From: Rhodopirellula halodulae
GTDB taxonomy: Bacteria > Planctomycetota > Planctomycetia > Pirellulales > Pirellulaceae
Reading direction: 5' to 3'
DNA length: 64,000 nt
NCBI RefSeq assembly: GCF_020966775.1
Contig: NZ_JAJKFV010000014.1
Coordinates: forward strand, 85,826-149,825
The notes under the pieces are model-generated. The model ran no database searches, was not told the origin of the DNA, and saw only the letters and a list, made by a program, of their open reading frames with translations. The position numbers and the translations under genes are program-made. Positions within the stretch are counted from its first letter, which is position 1. Each line of letters begins with the position of its first letter. Shown here one piece after another: positions 1 to 8,105 of this stretch.

Positions 1-846
1 AACGTTGTCCAGGAGATCGAGACGCGAACGAAAACCGTTGGGCAGGTGCCACGAATCGGAATGGGAGCCCCCGGGCCGATGGATCTGTCTCGCGGCACAT
101 TGGTGGCGCCGCCGCAATTGCCATCCTGGTGGGAGTTCCCTCTGTGTGACCAATTGACGGAAGCCACCGGGCGTCCGATCTCGTTTTTGAATGATGCCAA
201 CGCGGCGGCTTACGGTGAGTTTTGGTTGGGCAGCGGGGCTCAAGGTTCGTCGATGATCCTGTTGACGCTGGGAACCGGCGTGGGTGGCGGCATCATCGTC
301 GAAGACCAACTCGTCAACGGCGTCAACAGTTTTGGCAGCGAGTGTGGTCACATCATCGTGGATCCTTCGCCGGACGCTCAATTATGTGCATGGGGCGGCG
401 GTCGCGGTCAGTTGGAAGCTTATGCATCGGCCAGTGGTGTGGTGATGCGAACCAAGCACCGATTGTCAGAATTCCCGCAGTCGTTGTTGCAGAAATACAC
501 GGGGGAAGCGAGTTCGCAATTGACCGCCAAACGAGTTTGGGAAGCCGCCACCCAGGGTGACGAGTTCGCGAATCTGATCATTGATGAGACCGCACACTGG
601 TTGGGGATCGGCGTGACCAATTTAGTGCACACGATGGACCCCGGTCATGTGGCTCTGGGCGGGGCGATGAACTTTGGCGGCGAAGCGTGCGAGATTGGTC
701 GTCGTTTTCTGCATCTGGTGACGGAAGAATTTCGCCAGCGAACTTTCCCCAACGTGTTCGAAGGCACCACGATTTCCTTTGCGACGCTGGGGCACGAGGC
801 CGGTTACCTAGGCGCCGCCGGGTACGCTCGCAAGCAGGACGGCTGA
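1..846 (+). CDS. ROK-family sugar kinase (glucokinase-like), 5' end missing
   Basis: The frame is open from base 1, so the gene starts outside the window; the GTG at 46 is internal. The visible ~281 residues match the ROK fold of sugar kinases and repressors. They show a GxPGP-like stretch (GMGAPGPMDL), the acidic residue after FLNDANAAA, the phosphate-binding segment LTLGTGVGGGI and the GSECGHIIVDP motif. No N-terminal helix-turn-helix can be assessed. ROK glucokinases phosphorylate glucose with ATP in the cytoplasm. The usual zinc motif (CxCGxxGCxE) is degenerate: LCAWGGGRGQLE keeps one cysteine and the final LE but lacks the other cysteines. Whether it is a glucokinase or another hexokinase cannot be told. 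It is followed by lepA after ~130 bp. Confidence 0.85.
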   Translation, partial: NVVQEIETRTKTVGQVPRIGMGAPGPMDLSRGTLVAPPQLPSWWEFPLCDQLTEATGRPISFLNDANAAAYGEFWLGSGAQGSSMILLTLGTGVGGGIIVEDQLVNGVNSFGSECGHIIVDPSPDAQLCAWGGGRGQLEAYASASGVVMRTKHRLSEFPQSLLQKYTGEASSQLTAKRVWEAATQGDEFANLIIDETAHWLGIGVTNLVHTMDPGHVALGGAMNFGGEACEIGRRFLHLVTEEFRQRTFPNVFEGTTISFATLGHEAGYLGAAGYARKQDG

Positions 847-973
847 ACTGACGGGAATTCATTCGGGCCGAGATGTTGAAAAGTTGGCCCGAATCCGGGC
901 TACCGCTCGGCGATATCTGGTGGACAATGTCCGACGCTGATTGACGAATCACGTTCATTGAAATTGAAACCGG

Positions 974-2785
974 ATGGCATCGAAATCTCCTCGTTCGCAA
1001 GAACATATTCGCAACTTTTGCATCATCGCCCACATCGATCACGGCAAAAGCACGCTGGCCGATCGTTTGCTCGAAAACACTGGAACGGTCGACAATCGCG
1101 ATAAAAAGTCGCAAATGCTCGACGATTTGGCGCTTGAGCAACAACGCGGGATCACGATCAAGGCTCGCGCCGTATGCATGCATTTCACTCGCGACGGAGT
1201 GACGTACGAGCTGAATTTGATCGACACCCCCGGACACGTTGACTTTCAGTACGAAGTTTCGCGTTCGCTGGCCTGTTGCGAAGGCGCGTTGTTGCTGGTG
1301 GACGCCTTCCAAGGCGTGGAGGCTCAAACGGTGGCCAACGCGTTTGCGGCGATGGAGCATGATCTGACGATTGTTCCCGTGATCAACAAGATCGATCTCA
1401 CGCATGCTCGTCCGGACGAGGTGGCTGAGGAGATGATGTATTCGTTGGGGACTGAGCCTGATGAGTGCATGCGTGTGAGCGCGAAAACCGGGATCGGCGT
1501 GGAAGACTTGCTCGATGCAATCGTGGAGAGAATTCCGGCTCCGACCGGGGATCCCGATGCGGTTCTGCAAGCCATGGTGTTTGATTCGAACTACGACGAT
1601 TTCCGCGGCGCGATCACCTACATCCGGGTGATGCAGGGAACGGTTCGCAAAGGACAAAAGATCAAGTTCTTACGCGCGGGATCCACGCACGACGTGGTCG
1701 AGTTGGGCCAGTTTGCTCCCAATCGCGTGCCTCGTGATGAATTGGTGGCCGGGCAAGTGGGCTATTTGATTTGTAACATCAAGAGTTTGGGTGACGTTCA
1801 CATCGGCGACACGGTCAGCATTGCTGGGAACGATCCAGCACCGGCGCTGCCAGGTTACGATCGTCCGAAGCGAATGGTGTACTGCGGTTTGTTCCCAAGT
1901 GACGGTCAAGACTTCAGCGATCTGCGTGATGCGTTGGAGCGTTTGGCGGTGAATGATCCGAGTTTTGAGTTCGAGCCTGAGACCAGTGACGCACTTGGGT
2001 TTGGATTCCGTTGTGGATTCCTTGGGTTGTTGCACATGGAGATTGTGCAGCAGCGCTTGGAGCAGGAGTCTGACATTGATTTGGTGCAGACCGCTCCCAA
2101 CGTGACTTACGAGATTACCGATAAACGCGGTGTGACGAAGAACATTCACAAACCGCAGGATGTGCCCGATCCGGGCGACATTGAGAAGTTCTGCCAGCCG
2201 ATCGTGCGTTGCAACGTGATCGTGCCTGAGGAATACATCGGCCCCGTGATGAAGTTGTGCCAGGAACGTCGTGGCATCCAAAAAGGGCACGAAGTGCTGG
2301 GGGCATCCCGAGCGATGTTGACGTATGACATCCCGTTGGCGGAAGTCATCTATGACTTGCACGACCGGATCAAAAGCAGCACGCGTGGCTACGGGACGTT
2401 GGATTACGAAATGATCGGTTACGAAGAAGCCGATTTGTGCCGTTTGGACATTTTGGTCAACGGCAACCGCGTGGACGCTTTGTCGATCGTGTGCCACCGA
2501 GCGGATGCGGATCGTCGTGGTCGAGCGGTGGCGAAGAAGTTGAAGTCGGAAATCGAGCGGCACATGTTCGAAGTCGCGGTTCAGGCGGCAATTGGAAGTC
2601 GCGTGATTGCTCGGGAAACGGTGCCGGCGATGCGAAAGAACGTGACGGCGAAGTGCTACGGCGGTGACATCACGCGGAAACGTAAATTGCTGCAAAAGCA
2701 AAAGGAAGGCAAGAAACGCATGAAGGCGGTTGGCAACGTGGAGATCAGCCAGAAAGCTTTCATGGCGGTGTTGACCGACGAGTGA
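974..2785 (+). CDS. lepA: Elongation factor 4 (LepA), ribosome-associated GTPase
   Basis: At 603 residues this is the normal LepA length. The G1 motif (AHIDHGKSTLADRLL, about residues 19-33), the switch I segment RGITIKA, DTPGH and NKIDL are all present and intact. The C-terminus has the LepA-type basic tail with KRKLLQKQKEGKKRMK followed by VEISQKAFM. EF4 binds the ribosome and GTP and is linked to back-translocation or biogenesis under stress; it acts in the cytosol or at the membrane. The ATG at 974 begins MASKSPRSQEHIRNFCIIAH, in register with other LepA proteins. It stands alone: the next gene on this strand begins ~450 bp downstream, beyond a repeat-bearing spacer. Confidence 0.97.
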   Translation: MASKSPRSQEHIRNFCIIAHIDHGKSTLADRLLENTGTVDNRDKKSQMLDDLALEQQRGITIKARAVCMHFTRDGVTYELNLIDTPGHVDFQYEVSRSLACCEGALLLVDAFQGVEAQTVANAFAAMEHDLTIVPVINKIDLTHARPDEVAEEMMYSLGTEPDECMRVSAKTGIGVEDLLDAIVERIPAPTGDPDAVLQAMVFDSNYDDFRGAITYIRVMQGTVRKGQKIKFLRAGSTHDVVELGQFAPNRVPRDELVAGQVGYLICNIKSLGDVHIGDTVSIAGNDPAPALPGYDRPKRMVYCGLFPSDGQDFSDLRDALERLAVNDPSFEFEPETSDALGFGFRCGFLGLLHMEIVQQRLEQESDIDLVQTAPNVTYEITDKRGVTKNIHKPQDVPDPGDIEKFCQPIVRCNVIVPEEYIGPVMKLCQERRGIQKGHEVLGASRAMLTYDIPLAEVIYDLHDRIKSSTRGYGTLDYEMIGYEEADLCRLDILVNGNRVDALSIVCHRADADRRGRAVAKKLKSEIERHMFEVAVQAAIGSRVIARETVPAMRKNVTAKCYGGDITRKRKLLQKQKEGKKRMKAVGNVEISQKAFMAVLTDE

Positions 2786-2928
2786 TCGCCAGGCGTTCCA
2801 ACGAGGAAACGGGTGCGGTTGATATCGCAGTGTCGGTTCGGATTCACCGGACGGAATGGGTGTGAACCGCGGTGAACGTTGATTGTGTTGGTGAGGGTGG
2901 ATCGTGTGCGTCAGTTCGCGGGGGACGG

Positions 2929-3053
2929 TGTTGGTTGGTGATTTGCGCGGTCGTCAGGCATGGCCTGACCTACTGTCGCGGATCGCTCCGCGGTCCTGCG
3001 CGGGGTGGTGTTGGACGGTGATTTGCGCGGTCGTCAGGAGGGGCCTGACCTAC
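2929..3053. repeat. Two 80-bp-spaced direct repeats, each ending in a single REP hairpin
   Basis: This lies in the 447-bp spacer between lepA and the next gene. The block beginning at 2929 recurs at 3009 with high identity (GTGTTGG...GATTTGCGCGGTCGTCAGG). Each copy ends in a REP-like hairpin, at 2953-2973 and 3033-3053. On the minus strand these read GTAG followed by GTCAGGC-CAT-GCCTGAC, and GTAG followed by GTCAGG-CCCCT-CCTGAC. Both have the same orientation. The sequence matches the REP class flanking the RAYT gene near 59 kb. No gene is visible in the spacer. Confidence 0.8.
2977..2992. repeat. Short GC-rich hairpin element (copy 1)
   Basis: Perfect stem CGCGGA-TCGC-TCCGCG. Near-identical elements occur at 6008-6025, 10036-10051 and, diverged, at 49147-49170. 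Three of the four lie next to other dispersed repeats, so this is a small intergenic repeat family of unknown role. Confidence 0.6.
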
Positions 3054-3232
3054 GGCGGGTGTGTGGGTTTCATGCGTGAAACGGGTGGTAGAAAACTTTC
3101 CGTGGGAATTTCCGGAATGACCCGCAAGATCGGAACAGTTTGACACGATACAGGTACTACGCAAATGAACGATCCTCTGCGGATCGCTTCGAGTGCGGAT
3201 TTGCCAGTTGGAAACCAAGGAAGGTTGCTCGG

Positions 3233-3823
3233 ATGACCAGCAAGATGACCTCAACACTCTCTCGATACGGGACTCTGTGCCTGCTCGCTACGATGGCGAT
3301 CACCAGCACAGGTTGCTACGGCCTGGGCGGCAGCAACTACAACTTGGGTATCCTCGGGTTCCCAATCCCCGTGAGCCCGTACTACCAGCACAAGCAAGAA
3401 GAGAAGTTCCACAACAAGGAACGCTATGACCGGGTGCCGATTTTGGGCCCCACCACGTCAGGCGGACCACCAATCGCGCTGGATCCACCCAGCGATGACG
3501 AAGTGATGCAGGCGTTGGAAGACGCTCGTCCGGTCCAAGGCGGCATCCCGTTGATCTGGGAAAAGCAACGCAACGACGTGCGAATCATCAAAGAGAAGAT
3601 CGCGGACTATGTCGATCCGCCACGCTTCTATCCGTTGATTGGCCCGGCTCAACTGCACCACGCACACTACAAGTGCACGATCTACTTCGACGAATCGACC
3701 ATTGTCGGTTACCCCGTCCCGCACACGCTGCGTGACCGCGAGGCGATCGAAGTGGTGTACATCGACCACAACCACTTCCACATGGTGGGCGACGTCGAGC
3801 CTTACACGACACCGAACCTGTAG
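3233..3823 (+). CDS. Putative lipoprotein of unknown function
   Basis: The open frame extends upstream to 3140, but the ATG at 3233 is preceded by AAGGAAGG at a workable distance. It gives a typical export signal: a short basic start, the hydrophobic run LCLLATMAI, then STGC with Cys at about residue 28. That is a lipobox-like site, so the mature protein may be lipid-anchored. The remaining ~165 residues are rich in Pro, Tyr, His and Asp with no recognised domain. Features include PYYQHKQEEKFHNKERYDRVP in the mature N-terminus and a His/Tyr-rich C-terminus. It resembles the many small planctomycete envelope proteins with no assigned role. A strong terminator follows, so it is probably monocistronic. 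Confidence 0.7.
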   Translation: MTSKMTSTLSRYGTLCLLATMAITSTGCYGLGGSNYNLGILGFPIPVSPYYQHKQEEKFHNKERYDRVPILGPTTSGGPPIALDPPSDDEVMQALEDARPVQGGIPLIWEKQRNDVRIIKEKIADYVDPPRFYPLIGPAQLHHAHYKCTIYFDESTIVGYPVPHTLRDREAIEVVYIDHNHFHMVGDVEPYTTPNL

Positions 3824-3887
3824 GAATTGGGCTCCTCACCGAGCCGCCCTCTGGGGCATCCAACAGGCAATTTGAACCACGAGCAAC

Positions 3888-3926
3888 AACGGTCCGGCGA
3901 GCCCCACGGCTTACCGGGCCGTTTTT
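3888..3926 (+). terminator. Rho-independent terminator after the lipoprotein gene
   Basis: AACGGTCCGG pairs with CCGGGCCGTT (one G-T pair) around a ~16-nt loop. The 3' arm runs straight into TTTTTG. It sits 65 bp after the stop at 3823 and in the right orientation for that gene. Confidence 0.75.
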
Positions 3927-4092
3927 GTGTTTAAACCGAACATCTTTCCCACACCGCATCGATTCCCCATGCGATGCGTCTGACTCGGGATGGCGTTGAG
4001 AATCCGGAATTCGAGTCGGGGATTCTTCCCGAGATCGAGGTCGGCGGGTTAGCGTATGCGGACTGAAATCACGTCCCGCTCCTCGCGAATCC

Positions 4093-5211
4093 ATGCCGAT
4101 GAATTCTGACGAAAACCCTTCTTTGACCAGCGACTCGCCACGATTCGATGCCGACGACTTGCAAGCCACCGATGCGGTGAACACCGGCGTCGAGGAATCG
4201 CAAGATGTCTACGACGATGTTCCTGACGACGAGCCTGTGGGCGACGCCGTTGCGGAATCTCCGTCGGCCGAAACGTTGAACCAGGACGTATCGGAATTGG
4301 CCGATGATGTCGAAGAACTTTCGGACGAAGTCAGCCAGTTCGCCGTATCGGCTGTTGCCGCAACGCCGGACGAGCAGACCAATGCCACGCAAGAGTCAGC
4401 GGAACTGTCGCCGGAGTTGCTCGCTCTGCAGCAACCGTTCGTGGGCCGCTGGAACACGCTGGTCAGCACGACGAACTGGGAGAAGGGCCGGATCATCAGC
4501 CAATGGCGAGCCGCTTTGATCGAAGCGGGTGCTCCTTCGACGGAATACTCTGACGAGGCTTGGGCCCAGCGTGTTGGCGGTGTGACCGCACCCCACGTGG
4601 GACGGCTGCGGCGAGTCTTCGACCGTTTCGCGGACGACCAGCCGAAGTACGAAGGCCTGTATTGGTCGCACTTTTTGGCCGCTCTCGATTGGGACGATGC
4701 GGCGTTGTGGTTGCAAGGTGCCGTGGAGGAGAAATGGTCGGTCTCCAACATGCGTGACAAACGCTGGAAGGCCAACGGGGAAGTGGAGTCGCAGCGACCG
4801 ACCGCCAGCCAGATCGTCGAGGTCGATTTGGACGAAGATCAGCCCGAGATGGGTGGTGGCGAACTTGCCGCGGCAACGGCGCCCGGTGAGGAAACCACCC
4901 GCGACTATGACGGCGATACCGATGGTGTTCAGGGACCGACGTACGAGGGACCTGACTTTGGTGACGAAGAAGAGCTGAACAAGCTGGGAGAATCGGGACG
5001 CGAGGAAGGGGAAAGCGGTTTGGCGACAGAAACGCCTCCGTCACCCTTGCAACCTTTCGCTGGTTTGCCAGAATTGCCCGATGACCTCAGCGATGTGATC
5101 GAGCAGCTCAAGCTTTCGATCTTGCGGCACAAGTCGGCTGGGTTCAATGACGTGCCAGCAGACGTGATTCGCCGCTACCTGGAAGCGGTTGCTCTCTTGA
5201 TTGAATCGTAG
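4093..5211 (+). CDS. Acidic protein of unknown function
   Basis: I do not recognise this 372-residue protein. Residues 1-110 are strongly acidic and low in complexity (Asp, Glu, Ser, Val, Ala). Residues ~115-245 form a compact, Trp-rich, probably helical region (NWEKGRIISQWRAALIEAG, then YWSHFLAALDWDDAALWLQ, then SNMRDKRWKANG). Another acidic stretch follows, and the last ~60 residues look helical (LPDDLSDVIEQLKLSILRHK). There is no signal peptide and no membrane segment, so it is probably cytoplasmic. The helical core loosely recalls DUF3102-type proteins, but that is not enough to assign a role. Starts at ATG 4093 or ATG 4099 are both possible. The downstream glycosyltransferase frame opens at its 3' end, so they may be co-transcribed. 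Confidence 0.7.
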   Translation: MPMNSDENPSLTSDSPRFDADDLQATDAVNTGVEESQDVYDDVPDDEPVGDAVAESPSAETLNQDVSELADDVEELSDEVSQFAVSAVAATPDEQTNATQESAELSPELLALQQPFVGRWNTLVSTTNWEKGRIISQWRAALIEAGAPSTEYSDEAWAQRVGGVTAPHVGRLRRVFDRFADDQPKYEGLYWSHFLAALDWDDAALWLQGAVEEKWSVSNMRDKRWKANGEVESQRPTASQIVEVDLDEDQPEMGGGELAAATAPGEETTRDYDGDTDGVQGPTYEGPDFGDEEELNKLGESGREEGESGLATETPPSPLQPFAGLPELPDDLSDVIEQLKLSILRHKSAGFNDVPADVIRRYLEAVALLIES

Positions 5212-5213
5212 CC

Positions 5214-5993
5214 ATCGAAACGACGCCGACCCACACAGACCAGCCTTCCACATCCGTTGCCTCCGATCGATTTTCGGGGCAACGGATTTTAGTTGGGATC
5301 TGCACCTACAACGAAGCGGCCAACATCCGAACGATGCTGGCCGGTATCCGCCAAGCACTGCCCGAGGCGGTTTGTTTGGTCGTGGACGACAACTCGCCTG
5401 ATGGCACGGCCGAGATGGCTCGCGAATTCGCTCGCGAAAATGGTTGCGAGCAGAATGTCTGGGTGAAGGTTCGTGAAGACGAACGTGGTTTGGGCGGGGC
5501 GATCCGGGCAGCAATGCAGGTCGCGATTGATAATGGGTTCGACCTGTTTTGCAACCTGGACGCGGACCTCAGCCATGATCCGGTGGATTTGCCGCGATTG
5601 GTGGAAACGTGTTTGTCCGAGAACGCGGATGTGGTCGTCGGGTCACGCTATGTTTCGGGCGGCGCGATTGTGGGATGGCCGTGGCGTCGCCGCGTGATGA
5701 GCGGCATGATCAATGGATTCACCCGGACGTTGTTGCGTTTGCCAGTGCGTGATGCCAGCGGATCGTATCGTTGCTATCGCGTTGAGCGTCTGGCAGGGTT
5801 GGATCCGCTGCGAAATCCAAGTGATGGCTATGCCTTTATCCAAGAAGTGTTGATGCGATTGCATCGCGAGGGGGCTCGATGCGTCGAAGTGCCGATCACG
5901 TTCACAGAACGCCGGCACGGAACCAGCAAATTGGATCTCCCAGAGGCGGTTCGAAGCGGTTTGACCGTGTTCCGATTGCTCGCCACGCGCTGA
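5214..5993 (+). CDS. Glycosyltransferase family 2, dolichol/polyprenol-phosphate mannose synthase-like
   Basis: It transfers a sugar from a nucleotide sugar to a polyprenyl phosphate at the cytoplasmic face of the membrane (family knowledge). The GT-A core is clear: ILVGICTYNEAANI, VVDDNSPDGTAE, the metal-binding NLDADLSHDP, GSRYVSGG, and the C-terminal RRHGTSKL segment. There is no C-terminal membrane anchor, as in short Dpm1-type enzymes. The first ATG is at 5334, but it lies after the conserved TYNEAANI strand, so translation must start earlier. The frame is open from 5205 with no ATG, GTG or TTG. The candidates are ATC 5214, ATT 5286, or an upstream start in another frame combined with a one-base indel. 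The start given here is therefore a guess. Confidence 0.8.
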   Translation: METTPTHTDQPSTSVASDRFSGQRILVGICTYNEAANIRTMLAGIRQALPEAVCLVVDDNSPDGTAEMAREFARENGCEQNVWVKVREDERGLGGAIRAAMQVAIDNGFDLFCNLDADLSHDPVDLPRLVETCLSENADVVVGSRYVSGGAIVGWPWRRRVMSGMINGFTRTLLRLPVRDASGSYRCYRVERLAGLDPLRNPSDGYAFIQEVLMRLHREGARCVEVPITFTERRHGTSKLDLPEAVRSGLTVFRLLATR

Positions 5994-6007
5994 AGCGATT
6001 GCGATCG

Positions 6008-6025
6008 CCGCGAATCGCTCCGCGG
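6008..6025. repeat. Short GC-rich hairpin element (copy 2)
   Basis: CCGCGAATCGCTCCGCGG, the same element as at 2977 and 10036 with one stem mismatch. Confidence 0.55.
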
Positions 6026-6110
6026 TCCTGCTTGGGAGCGACCATGCTCGAGTGATGTGGTTTAGGCGATCGAGTCGAATGGCCGACGAGCGTTTGCTCC
6101 GGTTGTCGAG

Positions 6111-6392
6111 TGAAAACCGCGGCTAATGCCGATCGGCTGCTTTGTTGGTTGGGGTGTTTGCTGTGTCTGTGAGTTTGATGTTGAAGGGTGTGATCCCCGT
6201 AGGTCCGGTTCCACTGGACGCTTGCATTGAACCGATGTTGGTGGGTTCGGAATGCGGAGGGCTGCGAATGGGGGGTGAAAACCGCGGCTAACGCCGTTCG
6301 GCTGCTTGGTTGGTTGGCGTGTTTGCTGTGTCTGCGAGTTGGATGTTGAACGGTGTGATCCCCGTAGGTCCGGTTCCACCGGACGCTTGCAT
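6111..6392. repeat. Two ~117-bp direct repeats (165-bp period) with a second class of GTAG hairpin
   Basis: These lie in the 420-bp spacer between the convergent glycosyltransferase and FAD oxidoreductase genes. Copy 1 is about 6111-6227 and copy 2 about 6276-6392; they are highly similar. Each begins with the AACCGCGGCTAA element (6115-6138 and 6280-6303). Each ends with GTAG followed by a hairpin: GTCCGG-TTCCA-CTGGAC in copy 1 (one G-T pair) and a perfect GTCCGG-TTCCA-CCGGAC in copy 2. The layout is that of a REP sequence, but the stem differs from the REP class near 59 kb. Confidence 0.75.
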
Positions 6393-6413
6393 CTGGTTGG
6401 TCCGTGCAATCGT

Positions 6414-8105
6414 TCATTTCATCACCGCTTGGGCGGCTCGGTGGCCGTGGTCGAAGGCTTCTTCGAAGAGGGCCATGGCACTGAGGTCCGTCGAGGCGAA
6501 ATGCACGTTGCCAATTGATTGGGACGCTTGTCTGCGATGGGGAGATGCGATCGAACCGACGATTGGTTGGATCATCGCGTGTCCCCACACCATCGCATCC
6601 AATCGCTCGATCAAGGATCGAATACCTGGGTGCGAAACTTCCAAATCGCTGCAAACGACTTCCGCAATTTCAGCCCAAGTCAGCCGCATCAACTCATTCC
6701 GCGTCAACGCAGCGTCGTCGGTTGTTAGTGCTTGATACCACGTCAGCACCGTTCCGCCGTGGTCCCGGCCAGTTTGATGGCCCGCATGCACATACCCCAA
6801 TGACTCGGATTGATAGCGGACGTTGTCCCAGGCCATCGACGTTCGGGCTGGTTCGGGGGGCCGATCTTTCAAAACGATGTTGGCCACCAGCCAACTGCCG
6901 TATTGGAATGATTTGGCTGCTTCCATCCGTGATCGCGTTTGACTCCATTCGCTGGGAAGCAACCGGCAAGCGATGAATTGCGGGACCGCCAAGATCACCG
7001 AGTTCGCTCGCCAGTGATTCCCTTGACCGGTCGCCGTGTCAATTCCGGCAAGGTCCAACGGCCCATCGGGATCGCCTTTCATCGACAAGATGGCTTGTCC
7101 GGTACGTCGTCGATCTCCAATTGTTTTGGCGAGTTGTTGGACCAAGTGACCGTTGCCGCTGGGCCAAGTCAGCAAGGGAGCGGACTCGTCGGAGTGTGCC
7201 GGATCGACCATCCGTGATGCGAAGTAAAAGATCCCTGCCCATGCACTGGTTTGATCTGAACGCAATCCGTAGTCGTCGCGGCAAGAGTGATCCACCAACC
7301 AAAGCAATCGCGGGGAAGTGAAATCATTGGCCTGCATCCATTCGGCCATTGATTGCTGGTCAAGCAACATGCTTTCGGCGTTCATCGATGCCATGGACGT
7401 CGGCAGCGTGAACCATGGCGGGCCGTCGGAGTCTCGGCGAGCCGCGAAAGATTGCATTTGAGTTTGAAAACGGTGCAGTTGTTCGCGATCGATGTCGTTG
7501 GCGTCCTGCATCGGCAGCAAACCATATTGCCACGTTCCACTATCCCACACACGTTCTTCTGGATCGCGACAAAGGACCTGTTCGTGTGGTTCGAAGTTTT
7601 CATCGAGTGCGTCACACTCACGCAAAAAGTCGCGCAGCCGTTGGTTGTTGGGGCCGGGCATCGGTAGATAGTGCGCTCCCCAGGGAGCCTCCATCGAACC
7701 AAAGGACTCGGATTGGTAATGCGTGCTGCGAGAGGTGCCGCCCAGTTCGTCTTCGAGTTCCAAGACGACAAAGTCATCCAGACCGTTCTTCTGCAAGTGA
7801 TAGGCCGCCGAAAGTCCAGCCACGCCGCCTCCGACAATCACACACTCCACTTCCGTCGGCGGCTGAGATGTGTCTTCGGATGAAGTGCCGCTGAATCGCT
7901 GATCGATCGGCAATCTCAGCCGGTGACCCGCGTCGTGATTGGGGCGAATTCGTTCGCCATCGAAGGGGAGGTTGCCAGACCAATGGGTGTTGAGGATGCC
8001 GCAACCGCCGGATTGAATGGACGCCGCACCGATTGCTCCCCAACCCAGCACGGACGACAACAGTTCGCGGCGGGTGTATCGAAGTCGATGGCGGCGGTCG
8101 CTCAT
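6414..8105 (-). CDS. Tat-exported FAD-dependent amine-oxidase-type oxidoreductase
   Basis: The start at 8105 is chosen because its ATG overlaps the stop of the upstream antiporter gene (ATGA), and because it places a twin-arginine signal at the N-terminus: TRRELLSSVLGWGAIGAASI, then SGGC as a possible lipid-attachment Cys. The enzyme should therefore fold with FAD in the cytoplasm and act outside the inner membrane. The dinucleotide-binding motif VIVGGGVAGLSAAYHL lies at about residues 88-103, followed by ELEDELGGTSRS, typical of the NAD(P)-binding Rossmann/amino-oxidase family. A C-terminal FAD segment ends the protein (GNVHFASTDLSAMALFEEA, then GHRAAQAV). The substrate is unknown. Co-transcription with the antiporter is likely. 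Confidence 0.85.
   Translation of the reverse strand: MSDRRHRLRYTRRELLSSVLGWGAIGAASIQSGGCGILNTHWSGNLPFDGERIRPNHDAGHRLRLPIDQRFSGTSSEDTSQPPTEVECVIVGGGVAGLSAAYHLQKNGLDDFVVLELEDELGGTSRSTHYQSESFGSMEAPWGAHYLPMPGPNNQRLRDFLRECDALDENFEPHEQVLCRDPEERVWDSGTWQYGLLPMQDANDIDREQLHRFQTQMQSFAARRDSDGPPWFTLPTSMASMNAESMLLDQQSMAEWMQANDFTSPRLLWLVDHSCRDDYGLRSDQTSAWAGIFYFASRMVDPAHSDESAPLLTWPSGNGHLVQQLAKTIGDRRRTGQAILSMKGDPDGPLDLAGIDTATGQGNHWRANSVILAVPQFIACRLLPSEWSQTRSRMEAAKSFQYGSWLVANIVLKDRPPEPARTSMAWDNVRYQSESLGYVHAGHQTGRDHGGTVLTWYQALTTDDAALTRNELMRLTWAEIAEVVCSDLEVSHPGIRSLIERLDAMVWGHAMIQPIVGSIASPHRRQASQSIGNVHFASTDLSAMALFEEAFDHGHRAAQAVMK

Noticed and set aside
578..2701. Long minus-strand open frames over the ROK kinase and lepA (578-1657, 1670-2701)
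   Set aside because: lepA and the kinase on the plus strand have intact family motifs; the opposite frames have none.
7415..7894. 159-codon plus-strand frame inside the Tat oxidoreductase gene
   Set aside because: Shadow of the FAD-binding region on the minus strand, with low-complexity Arg-rich composition.
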